From the NCBI GenBank assembly GCA_037447655.1, contig JBBHKE010002834.1, positions 218,371 through 282,370 on the forward strand: a stretch of 64,000 nucleotides of DNA, written 5' to 3'. Made by a program: the position numbers and the translations under genes. Source of the DNA: Zygnema cylindricum (Eukaryota > Streptophyta > Zygnematophyceae > Zygnematales > Zygnemataceae). Numbering within the stretch: position 1 is the first letter of the stretch; each line of letters begins with the position of its first letter. Of this stretch, positions 12,051 to 23,206 are shown piece by piece. The notes beneath the pieces are model-generated. The model ran no database searches and was not told where the DNA came from. It was given only the letters and a program-made list of their open reading frames with translations.

Positions 12051-12362
12051 ATTTTTTTATTTCTGCGGTCAAATAGCTGAATCTTCGTTTTATCACTCCG
12101 ATTGGTTGATATTCCTTTCAATGTCTGTAAAAAGAATTGCCAATTTTTTTTTGGGTAAAATCTCCATATACGACGACATCGCTTTCGAGTTCTAGGAGGC
12201 AAAAGATTCCTTCTGGCAAGTCAAAAAGACAATCTTCTGGATTCTACTGTACCACAAGAAAGATCATTCGGACGGCCAGGATCTACTCACCGTTTACCTG
12301 GCATTTTCCTCAAACCGTCCGTACCTCGCTGGACCGTAGCTGACGGTGCTAGATTCTGCTTA

Positions 12363-13568
12363 GGGTGCATCTCCGTGTTCTTGCAGCTTAGCGAATTTAC
12401 TTTGTTTTTTAGCGCAGATCCGGCGGACGCGGATTTCAGGTGTCCCTATGTGTAAAAACGAAATTAAAACTTAAGGGTGTGACGATTGTATACGATGACA
12501 GGCCCGTGACGGCTGCCAACGTCTACAATCTGTGATGACGCACCGGATTGTTCCAATTGTTTGTGACGTCACATAACTGTTTGTAAGAGGCGGCGAGTGG
12601 GAGTTGACGTGGCGCCCTTCAGAGATTTCTCACTTTTTCGTGAAATGGCATCAGAATCTTCAGATCCTCTGAAAAAAAAAAATCCGTACTAAACGAAACC
12701 TGACAAAACGAAACAATTGTGTACTTTGATGGACCCAAACGGACAAAACATAGCGAATTGTGTACTTTTCATCGTCGCTTGAATTCATTTGAAATTTTTA
12801 GAAAATTTCTAAACGTGCGAAGACTCCCAAATGCTGCATTCACACCGGAAATGGATGATGAATGAGATGAGGAAATGAATGATCCCGTACCATTCATTTC
12901 GCAAAAAAACAAAAACAGAGGCGCCAAACTGACCGACTGCTCGGCTGTCAATTTTTTTGGAGCGTGGCGACGGACAAAATATACGATTTGGAGCGTAGGG
13001 ACGGACAAAAACGTAAGGTCAACTGCGTCAAAACTTGACAACTGTGGTAAGTCATCTTCTTTTCCGGGAACCCTTTTCGGAATGCATAAATCCGACTTTG
13101 ATAAAACATGAAGTCGCATCTCGAATGACTGTACGAAATTTTCTAAAATGGTAAACCATAAACGAATAACCAATCAAAATAAACTAGAATCGAACGTAAA
13201 AAAAGGTAAAGTTATTTTTTTTTTGTAATTTGACGAAACAATCATCTAAAATATAACGTAAAAAAATGTCAAAAACGATGGCTTGGTACGGACGGATTTG
13301 AGTCATTCGACGCTTAATCGTACGGCAACATGAACCACATCGCGACGTTTTAATTGACGTGAGATGACGTCAAAGGCGATTCACGTCCAAACAAAACAAG
13401 AGGACATTCGTTTCCTCATCTTATCCATCATCCATTTCCGGTGTGAATGGTACCAATCGCAATCTAACACCTCATTCACTGGCACGACCTGATGGAAGGG
13501 TGCTACAAATTTTACTCCCAGTAAACGTGTTCGTACGATTACTGGGAACGCCTGATGGAAGGTTACCC
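12363..13568. mobile_element. Insertion absent from the paralogous region of gene B, PIF/Harbinger-like at its left end
   Basis: B has GCTTAAGACTGAG (about 26669-26681) where A has GCTTA, this insert, then TAAGACTGAG, so B provides an empty site. The left end GGGTGCATCTCCGTGT and the next several hundred bases match, in reverse, the element at 27449-28228. The right end GTTACCC does not match the left, so the insert is either composite or rearranged. The short open frames inside have no recognisable domain. Confidence 0.6.
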
Positions 13569-14110
13569 TAAGACTGAGCAAAAACTGTACGTACACATTC
13601 GTTTTTAGTGAATTTTAACGTTTTCAATGCTGTCGCTTAGCTTCTTTTGGACATCACTCTTTATTCCCCACTTTCAACGGCGTTTGTCTCCGAATGAAGT
13701 GGGTAGATTTGTCGTATTCATTTCGATATGCTTAGGCCGAGCTCCCGTGAGGAGGCGGCCGTAATTGTACGGTCACGTAGAAACAGTTCAGTCTTGCTGT
13801 CAGACACTAAAAACAGTCGAAGATTATTCTGGCGTACTTTATGAATGTCAGATTTGTAAAAGCGCACTATCTCGTTGTACCACATGTACGGTAATGTTTA
13901 ACAATAAAAAAAGTCAAAGGGCAGGCGAAGGGAGCGCGAGGGGACACCTTCCGGCAAAGGTTGTCTGGTGGATTTTGGTTGATTCGCCTCCAGCCTGTCA
14001 GAAAAGGTTAGTGCCACGTGTAGAAAAATAGCCGTACAGTCGTACATTCTCAAAACTATATCATGCAGTTGTAGCGACTGTACACAGCCTGTCGCTACAG
14101 TAAATTACTG
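13569..14110. repeat. Distal upstream segment duplicated between genes A and B
   Basis: This segment matches about 26680-27235 at high similarity, for example the shared GTACGTACACATTCGTTTTT and GCAGGCGAAGGGAGCGCGAG blocks. The open frame 13765-14031 has a partner at 26870-27199, but the frames diverge at their ends and no domain is recognisable. It marks the upstream limit of the A/B segmental duplication. Confidence 0.75.
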
Positions 14111-14149
14111 TAGAAACCGTGTAAGTACTGTACTATCTACAGTAAATTA

Positions 14150-14830
14150 ATGTTGTGTATCAGGTAAAATTTTATCGCGATAAATTAAACATTCGATATA
14201 TTGAATATCGACCTATCAGAGACTTTGATATATTGCACCGGGACCAGAGGTCGCAAACGGTTAACCGAAACCGCTACCGAACTGATAACCGACCGCCCGC
14301 GTCGGATCCGGAACGGATTCGGTTGCCAAATTTGGGGGCCCGGGCGGATTTGGGCGGTTGATTCATAGAAAAAAAAAAAAAAAACGGTTACAGTCGGGTG
14401 AGCAAAAAACGAAAAAAAATCAAAAAAGTTTTGTACTGTCCATACCATCCAACATTATTGTACTTTGTACTCATGGTATCCTAGAAGGTAAAAGGGAAAT
14501 GTACCATTAATTTTGTACTTATTCGGGTACGGGCGGGTATGGGTAGTCGCGAGAAATTGAGTTTCGGTTAACGTTTATTTTCGTAAACGCGTTTCGGGTA
14601 ACGGTTAACAATTTTGGAGGGTGACATAACCCGGTCGAGCGTCGGGTACTCAAATTTTGAAAAAAAAAAACGGTCCATTTCTGTTATCTAAAATTTTGAC
14701 TTTTGCTACCTTTGACGGGGGCCAACAAAATTTATCGCGACACAATTAAGGATATATAATACTATTTAAATTTAGTACTTTATAAAATATAATATTTTAG
14801 CGAAAAAAAAATAGTCTGGTACGCCACCAC
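14150..14830. mobile_element. Decayed hAT-type end interrupted by a CAGAGGTCG MITE
   Basis: TGTTGTGTATCAGGTAAAAT at about 14151 resembles the terminus of the intact hAT at 56314-60600, followed by the same pattern of TATCG blocks. After GGGACC the sequence jumps into another element (14245-14714) and resumes with GCCAACAAAATTTATCGCG, matching the continuation of the hAT terminus. The hAT end was therefore the host of the second insertion. Confidence 0.6.
14245..14714. mobile_element. hAT-type MITE, CAGAGGTCG family
   Basis: It starts with CAGAGGTCGCAAACGG and ends with a degenerate form (GCTACCTTTG) of the expected GCGACCTCTG. The internal CGGATCCGGAACGGATTCGG block is shared with 32194-32818. 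Flanks CCGGGACC and ACGGGGGC are only loosely alike, which fits an old insertion. Confidence 0.6.
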
Positions 14831-14902
14831 GTATGACGTGAATTTTGTGACGTAACTTCAATCTCAACCCAACTTTATGGACCAAGACAGGCGGGAGGAT
14901 TA

Positions 14903-15904
14903 GGGCACTTTCCCATGTAACCGAAACTTTAATCTTGTAACTTTGTTTCTAGCGAAGATTCTCCGTACATCTTTATGAGCATTCCGATGTAATCGCAAAT
15001 AACTTGTTACTTCAAAAAGTGACAAGCGTAGACGTGTACAAAACATGTGACACATAAATGGTACAAAAATGTGTCGAAACTTCCACTCAATTTCGATTTC
15101 AGAGGTCCACCCGCACGTTGAACAGTTTATGTCACTTCGCAATATCTGCACGCCACATTGTCGACGTGGAGGTATTGCAGATGTTTAGGGTTTGTGACAT
15201 TGTGACGTCACGCGCGTCACGCTCAACTGTGACAGCGCCCACGTCACAACTTCTAAAACTTTCCGCCATGATTTCCCGATTGTTGTTTTTTGTCTTTTTC
15301 TACTCTACTAGCCATCAAAATACGCTCAAAGATAGTCAAAAGAAATCGATTTCATAGATCTTTCATTTGATACCATTATAGACATTTTTCGTGGCAAAAA
15401 TTGTGAGATAGACGCGGTAGTGGGAGAGGGAGAGAGAGAGAGGCGCTTTCACAAACTTCGCTTTTGCGAAATGGCGTCCGTTGGTCGAGACCCCTCCACT
15501 TCCTCTGTACGGAAAAAGGTGCACGAAAAAAAGTACGTACAAGGTGTAAACGTGCAGTGGGTTTTTTTTTTGAGGAAAATTTTGTCAAAAACCTCCGACG
15601 CGTGCGAAATCATATGCATATTCGCCCACGTCGTGGAACTTTATTTAAAATCACCTCGAGAGGTGATTTTATTAAAGTTTGAAGATGATTTGGAAGGACG
15701 CGAAAGTGGGTCGAAACTCGCTAAACGATAAACTGCATCGCGATAGACGACAAACTGCGGTACAGCTAAAGTTTTAATGGAACGCAACTTGTACAGTGGT
15801 AATTTGAATTTTTTGGTACGGCTGCAGATTTTTTCCTTTTTTTCCAAGTTATAAAGAAAAACGACAGAAAAATAACTGTAACTTTAGCACATGGGAAAGT
15901 GCCC
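14903..15904. mobile_element. PIF/Harbinger-like non-autonomous element, about 1 kb
   Basis: Terminal inverted repeats GGGCACTTTCCCATGT and ACATGGGAAAGTGCCC are flanked on both sides by TTA, the 3-bp TWA duplication typical of PIF/Harbinger. Short open frames inside include no DDE transposase, so this is a non-autonomous element. Relatives of similar length lie at 29076-30045 and 33069-34016. Confidence 0.75.
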
Positions 15905-16397
15905 TTAGGGTGAACTTCCATTCGAGTTCACTGGAAGCCTAACACGACATACAATTACGTACAGATTCGTACCATTTTTTTTTTGGTCAGACGAAACATT
16001 ACGAAACATGTTAACTGGATGGCTCCAATATTATTGGCGTAAGTATCGACCGTTGGAATTTTCGCTTTTTTAGATTCGCTAAGCAATCGCGCACATCGTC
16101 CAATTTGAAGAGACTCTCCTCGGCGAGGAGAGTTTCTTCAGACGGGTCGTGTACCATTGGTCAGAGGTCGCAAAAGTCAAAATTTTACATAACCGAAACC
16201 GACCGTTTTTTTTTTCAAAATCTGAGTAACCGACGCCCGACCGGGTTATGTCACGCTCCAAATTTGTTAACCGTTAACCGACCGGCGTTTACGAAAATAA
16301 AACTTAACCGAAACTCGATTTCTCGCGACTAACTGTACCCGCCCGTAACCGAAAAGTACAAAATTACAACGCTCATTGTTTCGTTAAGCATTTATTA

Positions 16398-16945
16398 CAC
16401 CGCGAATCGTAATTATGGTAAATAAATATTTAATGTTATCCATTCTAATTTAGATTTTTTCGCTTTTTCAAAAAAATGGTTTACTCTAATTTATCAATAA
16501 CTCTAATTTGGGTTTTTTGTCCGTAATAGTTATCCGGTTTTAATATCTTTTAGGTACACGAACTGAATTTGACAAACTTACAATTTCCCGTCATTATGAC
16601 GTTTGCACTACACGGTTTGTGAAAACGCATTCTGTCAAAACGTACACTTTCACGTCATTATGACGTTGCACTACGCGGTTTGTGAAAACGCAATTACATC
16701 ATAACAACATGTATTAAATCATTTTTTGTTCTTTTTTTGTCAATACAGTACAATTTTGCACGGTCGGACACCGACCGTAAGCCACACTATTTAAAACAAC
16801 AGTATATTAGAGTTGTTAACGCTAATTCAAAAATACCTTAAATAATGTAGAGAAAAATTTAGAGTTATTTACTTTTTTTAAGGTTTTTGGGTCAAAATTC
16901 GTGGCGACGGAGAACCGTTAATAACGCTAATTACGTTTTGCGGTG
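16398..16945. mobile_element. TA-flanked MITE, CACCG(C/T)GAATCG family, long form
   Basis: Ends CACCGCGAATCG and CGTTTTGCGGTG are flanked by TA. The interior contains the GCACGGTCGGACACCGACCG block also seen in the long copies at 31206 and 39506. TA duplication and a palindromic end suggest a Tc1/mariner-type non-autonomous element. Confidence 0.65.
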
Positions 16946-18160
16946 TAATGTTAATGGAAAATTATGATTAATAATACTATTTAATGCAAGGAGACGTGGC
17001 AGGTTATAGTCCACGTCTTTAAATAATGTTGTTAACTATATTTTGTGATTTTTGGTTATAAGTAGTAGCGGCTTATTAACACTAATAACAATGAGTGGTG
17101 TAGTGGTACATCTTCTTTTGCAAAAAAACAACTCGTGTACCTCTTCTTTTTACTATTTTATCTTTTTGCAATCTCCCTTTACGAATATTTTTTTCCCTCG
17201 ACATTCACCTCCCTCAAGAGATTTGTTCCTAATTTTGAGTGTAACTCTTAGATTAATGTTTAAACTCTTATATTAATGTTTATTCTCTTCGCGAATCTAA
17301 ATGTTTTACTACAATTTTTGGACGGTTTATCTTTCGACTACAATACTATCTTGTGAATTATGCAAAAAAGGTAAAGTTTTAATTATGTATGTTTAAAAAA
17401 ATATCTTAGTTTTTCACATAGAAAATTAATTAGCAGAAAACACACTGTGATGAGAAAAAAAAACAAAAGATATTTTGTAGTATCAAATATAGAAATAATC
17501 AAATCACAACCTTGTCCTATTTTCGACTCGATTATACAATTTCTCAACCTCAAACTTAAAAATTACACAAAATCTATTAATTTAAATGTGGTATAAAGAC
17601 TGCGCTTTTGTAATTTGGTAAAAATAAGCATTCCGGTTTAAAAAAAAAAAGATAAACACTATAAAAATGTGAAATACAAAAAAATCAAACAAAAAAGTAT
17701 ATATAAATAATACTAAAAGAATAACAAAAATTAGAAAACAAAACAAAACAAAACCCTAAAAAACCCTCTAGAACTATCCGTGTCGGCCAAAGCTGAACGT
17801 GTGTGAGTGTACTTCAATTGTTGAAGTACCGTTTGTTGACTTGTATTGATAAACCATGAAACATGTGTTACAAGCCACAAAACCTCCCCCCTTTACTATG
17901 TATTTTGTTGATGTTTTAGTTTCATAAACATGTTCAAATTTTTACCAACAACTTGAAGTGGCCTTGCTTTCTTTCACTAGGTAACACCGAGCAATTTCAC
18001 CATTTTTTGATTTTTGAAGTTCATTCTGGATTCTAGTTTTAAGAGAAGAGAGAGTGCTTTTCTCCATTTTGGTGTATGACTATGTTTTGTTTGAATTGTG
18101 GTCAAGTTTCTCTATTTTAAATAGCTATTAAATTTATCGATTTATTGTTTGAAACACGTG
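16946..18160. other. AT-rich spacer, nothing identified
   Basis: It contains A-rich and T-rich runs and one stem-loop (GTACTTCAA TTG TTGAAGTAC near 17808). No recognisable gene or complete element. Confidence 0.4.
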
Positions 18161-18167
18161 AATAAGC

Positions 18168-18440
18168 TAATAATTAGGATTTGTCGTGGGAAATTGACGT
18201 AGTAATTTGATATCCGCTGATTTATGAACTAATAATTACTACATGTCGCATGACATAATAATATGATATATTTGTGGAAACACGGTATAAAACGCATAAT
18301 TAGCACTTTGCAATAATATACGATGTATGAGTAAGCCCAATAATTACGATCTGTCACGTGATATTATCATAATAATTTGACATATTTTTGGAAACACCTT
18401 ATAAAGTGCATAATTAACACTTTACAATAGATTACGATTT
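18168..18440. repeat. Degenerate tandem repeat, about 110-bp unit
   Basis: Blocks with AATAATTAC...TGTCGCATGACATAATAATATG...GGAAACACGGTATAAA...GCATAATTAGCACTTTGCAATA recur about 109 bp apart (start near 18231 and 18340), with a partial copy before them. Confidence 0.65.
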
Positions 18441-18477
18441 GCGGCCCTTACTTCTAGGAAGATTCGCGAAATGAATA

Positions 18478-18685
18478 CACCGTGAATCGCTATTAGCGTC
18501 AATGACTCTAATTGCGGTACCCCGTTTTTTTACCCAAATTCTCAAATGGAATAAATAAAAACCCTTGAAAAAACAAATTAGAGTAAATGATTTCCTTCAA
18601 AACCCCCAAATTCCCAAATAGCGTAAATAACGCTAATTGTTTCATTAAGCTTTTTATTTCATTACGCTAATAGCGATTTACGGTG
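18478..18685. mobile_element. TA-flanked MITE, short form
   Basis: Ends CACCGTGAATCGCTATTAGC and GCTAATAGCGATTTACGGTG are near-perfect inverted repeats flanked by TA. The element at 21086-21291 is nearly the same sequence. It sits within an interior piece of the split CAGAGGTCG element. Confidence 0.75.
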
Positions 18686-18699
18686 TAGTCCTGAACATT

Positions 18700-18850
18700 T
18701 TTCAGGCAGTTAAGAGGATTTAACTCTATGTCCAACCGTTGAATATTTTGTTTTTAGACGAGCGATTGAAAGGTAACACTCTCACCAAAAAGATGATTTA
18801 AGTGGCGAAAAAAACATTGACGTTAATAATCATGCACGGTGTGGTAGCTA
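18700..18850. mobile_element. Partial MITE of the CACTTAAAACATC family
   Basis: The right half is recognisable: GATGATTTAAGTGGCGAAAA followed by a degraded CACGGTGTGG end. The left terminus is missing. Confidence 0.45.
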
Positions 18851-20640
18851 TGGGCAGTGTAGTAGATCCCTTTCTATATGGCAGATTTCAGATGCATTAT
18901 TATCTCAATAATTTTGTATCGTTGCGAGACAGTGTGACAGGTGCCGCAATATCCAAGAGTTGTTTTCAAAGTTTATGTGAAAGTGACCTACTTGAGAGTC
19001 ATTTTGCTGGTATCATTAGCTGTTAGAAAGGATGCTTCCTTGAGTTATGCATCTAGGAGGAAAGAAAGAAGATTCATTTCTCCATGGCTACATTATCGTA
19101 TTATATGTTTCTTAGAGAAAGATTTACCACTACATAGCTATATTATCACATTTCATGTTCTTTTACTAACGATTCGTTAGTGCACTGCTGTATCATTGCA
19201 TTATATGTTTCTTACTATATTTTGGGGAACAAGAGAAGCTCAGGTTTTTCGAATCTTGCGCTCAGAGGACAGGTGGTGGTGGGTGAGGACAGGAGAGAGG
19301 GTTGGACAGTGGGCAATTGATTTCTTTTCTGTTGGAGCTTGGATTTCATTCTGTAGGGGAGGTGAGCAAACATCAGCCTGTTTACTTTTTCATATCCTCT
19401 CTCTCTCTCCCTCTCTCTCTCTCTCCCCCTCTTTCTCTCCTTCCCTCCCTCCTCCCTCCCACTTTCTTTCTCGTTCTTTTCACAAACAGAATTGCAGGAT
19501 TGTAGGAGAATTGCATGATGATAGCGATGTGTATGTCTCATTAGTTCTGTAGGCATGAAATCTTTCCGCAAACTGGACTTAAGGTGGGGTCCCTTTGTTG
19601 GAGGTAGGAGGAGAGGCTAAGGATGAAGAATGTTGTTATGGAAAGGTATACCATGTGTTGCTATTATCGCTAAATGTTGTTTTCTCCATTTTAATCAATT
19701 TTCTTCGTGCACTTTTGTCTGAATTCCATGTGGAGACCGACAATCGAAAGGTCGTGTTTTTTCCTTTCCATCGCAATCGTCAGATTAATCATCCGACATG
19801 TGTGCACAGAGAAAATTGAGTATAAAAGCTGAAAAAATTATTAACGGTAACAGTGATACACGGTGTATAGCTGCACGATTGTCACTTGACTTAAGAGATA
19901 GTAAGCTGCTTGAGACTACATGACATTGTAAGACATTTGAATTTCTGGGAAGTACACTACATTTTCCAATTAAACCGGGACTGACCTTTATTATTGTAGG
20001 CAGAGTGGAGAGGTAAACAAGTGTTCCTCGTCAGACAACTTCCTTATTGGCCCTGGGTTTCCTTCATTACACAGTATTGGACGAGGCATTTAAATTGTAA
20101 GCAACGGGAGTATAGACTTTGTGTGCACTTTTGCAGTTGTTTTCTTGCTCAGGTAGAGTTACCGACTTTCTTTCTTTCTTTCTTCTGGTTTGGTTTGATT
20201 TTCAGCCTTATAGTGTTTCTACACTGACGACAATACAACTGAAGGTTGTTGGAGAATTGGAGGTTTTTGGGCTCCTGAAACTACAAAAGGTAAGCTCTGA
20301 AAATGTTCTCTATTTGACTAAACTGTATGATAAAGAGGACTGTTTTTGTCGCAACATTAGGGTTATTATACATGTGATTGCTGGCGTTACTGGCCAGTAA
20401 TTGCAGTAATTGTACAGAAAATGCACGATTTTTGCATTTCAGTTTTCTGTATGACTAATGCATTTACTGACAAGTAACCCTAGCAATCACGTGTGTGTAG
20501 TTGATTAAATCTCTATACGGGTTTCCGGAAGACTATTAGAAGTGATTTCTATTCAACTGAATCAGAAACACTGCACACTGCTATTAGAGTTGAACACTGA
20601 TTCGAGTGAGCACTTTTTTGACCCAAAATCATGTGTTAAT
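18851..20640. other. Spacer with a CT-rich tract and a partial MITE
   Basis: A (CT)n/(CTCC)n tract lies at about 19398-19465. A partial TA-flanked MITE ends near 19875 (GATACACGGTGTA). Open frames of 60-118 codons on both strands have no recognisable domains; those over the CT tract are Ser/Leu/Pro artefacts. Confidence 0.4.
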
Positions 20641-20652
20641 AACACTATTTAA

Positions 20653-20935
20653 TAGTGTTGTGTATCGGTAAAAAACTTATCGCGATAACACCGATACCGA
20701 TAGTTATCGGTTATCGAACGGTCAGAGGTACCGATATATCGGTCTGGGACCAACAAATTCCATATCGGCGATAACTTAAAAAATATATAGTATGCATACG
20801 ATAGTACTTTATAACATACTGTATTATTTTATTGATTTTATATAGCGTGGCATGCCACGTATAAAAATCGGTTCCGTTACCGTTTAACTGCGATTTATTA
20901 CGGACAGCGGAGCACATAAACGTTGGCCGGTTAAC
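20653..20935. mobile_element. Solo end of the hAT family at 56314-60600
   Basis: It begins TAGTGTTGTGTATCGGTAA, identical to the hAT terminus, and remains collinear with the transposase-proximal terminus of the full element for about 280 bp (TATCGCGATAACACCGATACC, TCTGGGACCAACAAATTCC). No matching opposite end was found nearby, so it is a deleted or interrupted derivative. Confidence 0.75.
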
Positions 20936-21085
20936 TGAACAAAAAATTTACGTCGACGTACGGAATTTTACTAAAAAACTGGTGAACATGGAACTGGAAA
21001 AGGACGGCGGACACAAAAGTACAACGGACGCAAAATAACATTCTGCGCGCCGCCGGAATCGAACGGACGACTTGGAATGAGAAAA

Positions 21086-21291
21086 CACGAGAATCGCTAT
21101 TAGCGTCAATGACTCTAATTGCGGTACCCCGTTTTTTACCCAAATTCTCAAATGGAATAAATAAAAACCCTTGAAAAAACAAATTAGAGTAAATGATTTC
21201 CTTCAAAACCCCCAAATTCCCAAATAGCGTCAATAACGCTAATTGTTTCATTACGCTATCTATTTCATTACGCTAATAGCGATCCACAGTG
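21086..21291. mobile_element. TA-type MITE, short form, near copy of 18478-18685
   Basis: The body is almost the same as the element at 18478-18685, including CAATGACTCTAATTGCGGTA. The left end is altered (CACGAGAATCGC) and the right end is CCACAGTG before TA. Confidence 0.7.
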
Positions 21292-21896
21292 TAGTGTTAG
21301 TACCGTGTCAGATTTGCGACGCTAATCATGATGTCACGTACTTCCACGATAACAAAAGTACAGAATACATACGGCTGGATAGAATGGACAATACAAAAAT
21401 TTCATTTTTTTTCGTTTTTTGTTTAACCGACCGTAACCGTTTTTTTTTTTTTTTTTTGTGAATCAACCGCCCGAATCCGCTTAACCCCCAAGTTTGGCAA
21501 CCGAATCCGTTCCGAAACCGGCGCGGGCGGTCGGTTAACGGTCGGTCACGGTTTCGGTTGACCGTTTGCGACCTCTGCTATTGGTACACGTGAAAAAAAA
21601 AAAAAAATCCACCACTAACAGGCGATGATAACCGAACACGTCGTTCACACCATGTGCCTTCCGCCACGGTCTAGGCAGGTCGACCGAAATGTCCTCGCAC
21701 GCTCCTAACATCCGCTGACCTTCAATATTTGCGGCGCCTTTTGACATTCCGTTTGGAAATTTTGATTTTCAATTTCAAAATTAAAATCTGGCCGCAAAAT
21801 ATTCGTACGAATCATTAACTACCTCCGCCCGTACAAATATTATATACAGATTTTCAGTTTGAAGAATATTTATAGATTTTAAGAATCTGAAAACTA

Positions 21897-22095
21897 CACC
21901 TTGAATCGTTATTAGCCTTATGTACTCTATATCGGCACCCCAAAATTTTGACATTGATACCTTAAATAGAATAAATTACACTATTTAAGGACGTGGACCA
22001 CAATCTGCCACGTCTCCTGGAACCAAATTAGAATGGATGACACTAATTAATACTTGACACTAATAATTTCTATTGTCTAATAACGATTCACGGTG
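21897..22095. mobile_element. TA-flanked MITE
   Basis: Ends CACCTTGAATCGTTATTAG and CTAATAACGATTCACGGTG are flanked by TA. The interior GACGTGGACCACAATCTGCC block is shared with the element at 45521-45835. Confidence 0.75.
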
Positions 22096-22144
22096 TAGCC
22101 TACATGGCGCCAATAATAATTGAGAAACGATGTTTACTGGCATG

Positions 22145-22207
22145 ACATAATGGAACACGCCGTGCCATAATGGAACACGCCGTGCCATAATGGAACACGC
22201 CGTGCCA
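22145..22207. repeat. Three tandem copies of a 20-bp unit
   Basis: CATAATGGAACACGCCGTGC is repeated three times, starting near 22145, 22165 and 22185, with no visible change between copies. Confidence 0.85.
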
Positions 22208-22274
22208 GTAAACACTACAAAAAGACGTCTAGACGTCTCCGCGTGTTTACTGGGACCGCCTAATGGAGTAGAGG

Positions 22275-22323
22275 CCTTAGTGACCTGAAACTTTTGACTA
22301 TCATTCCCGTTTCTTTACTAACA
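22275..22323 (-). mobile_element. LTR start remnant downstream of gene B
   Basis: On the minus strand it begins TGTTAGTAAAGAAACGGGAATG and matches the first roughly 50 bases of the LTR downstream of C. The match ends near 22275 where other sequence begins. A 16-bp duplication (ATTAATAAATCTTT) lies just outside the boundary. Confidence 0.65.
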
Positions 22324-23206
22324 TTAATAAATCTTTACATTAATAAATCTTTCACTATAATCACAATAAATAGTGTAATTCTCCTTTTTTATACTTTGAG
22401 GCGAGTTTTATTATTGTCCTATCTAAGTTTAGAGGTAGCTTAGTACTCAGTGTTCACTTTTGTACGTTCAATTCACCCTCTATATTGAGCAGAGAATTCC
22501 TCCCCTTTGCTCCTCCTTTGTATTCTTGTTGACTTGTGTCCTATTCTTTGCTTCCAAATTGGACTTTGCCATGATACTTATCCCTTTTATCTTTCATAAT
22601 TTTCTCCATTTTCTCTTTTGCTTGCCCACCATGTCCTTGCCTTCCAAAACGCATTTATCATGTTGATAATCAATAGCAATTTTCAATGTTTAAAACACAA
22701 TTTAAAACGAAATCTGCACTTTCTCCTTTGTTTAGTTTTTTGTTTTGTTCTTTTACGTGTTTGAGGATTCTGTAATTCCACTTGAAATCTGGTATGTTAA
22801 ACAATTAAAATCTATTGTTTTATTGAACAGTTTATGCAATTCACTTCCACTTCTAATGCGTTTCTTTTTTTTTTTTGGTAATTTACACAGTAGTTCGTTT
22901 TGTTAATTATCAAACGTAAACTTCATTATGTCAAAAAACCAAAATCGGGCAAATTAAATGCTCAGAAAAAGAAAACCACAAAAAAAGTAAAGAAAAAAAA
23001 TAAGAAGAAGAAACGACATTAAAAAGACACAAACGTAACTAAACTAAAATAAACTGAAATGAGGATTTTTCTTATTTTTATCTGGAAGTCACACCTCACG
23101 CTATATTGTAGCAAGAGTTAAAAACAATAGGCAAAAAAAAAGAGGAACAGCAATCGTAAAACACATAGATAACTAGACTAAACTACATTAAATAGCGATA
23201 GATAGA

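Larger units (their letters stand above)
16162..21577. mobile_element. CAGAGGTCG-family hAT MITE interrupted by later insertions (inferred composite)
   Basis: One terminus (CAGAGGTCGCAAAAGTC at 16162) and the opposite terminus (ending GCGACCTCTG at 21577) are flanked by CCATTGGT and CTATTGGT, 7 of 8 identical. Pieces of the family's interior appear at 16162-16395, near 18440-18475 (ATTCGCGAAATGAA) and at 21295-21577, in the order seen in the complete copy at 32194-32818. The roughly 5 kb between contains several other elements. I infer one old MITE split by nested insertions; coincidental flanks are possible. Confidence 0.5.
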
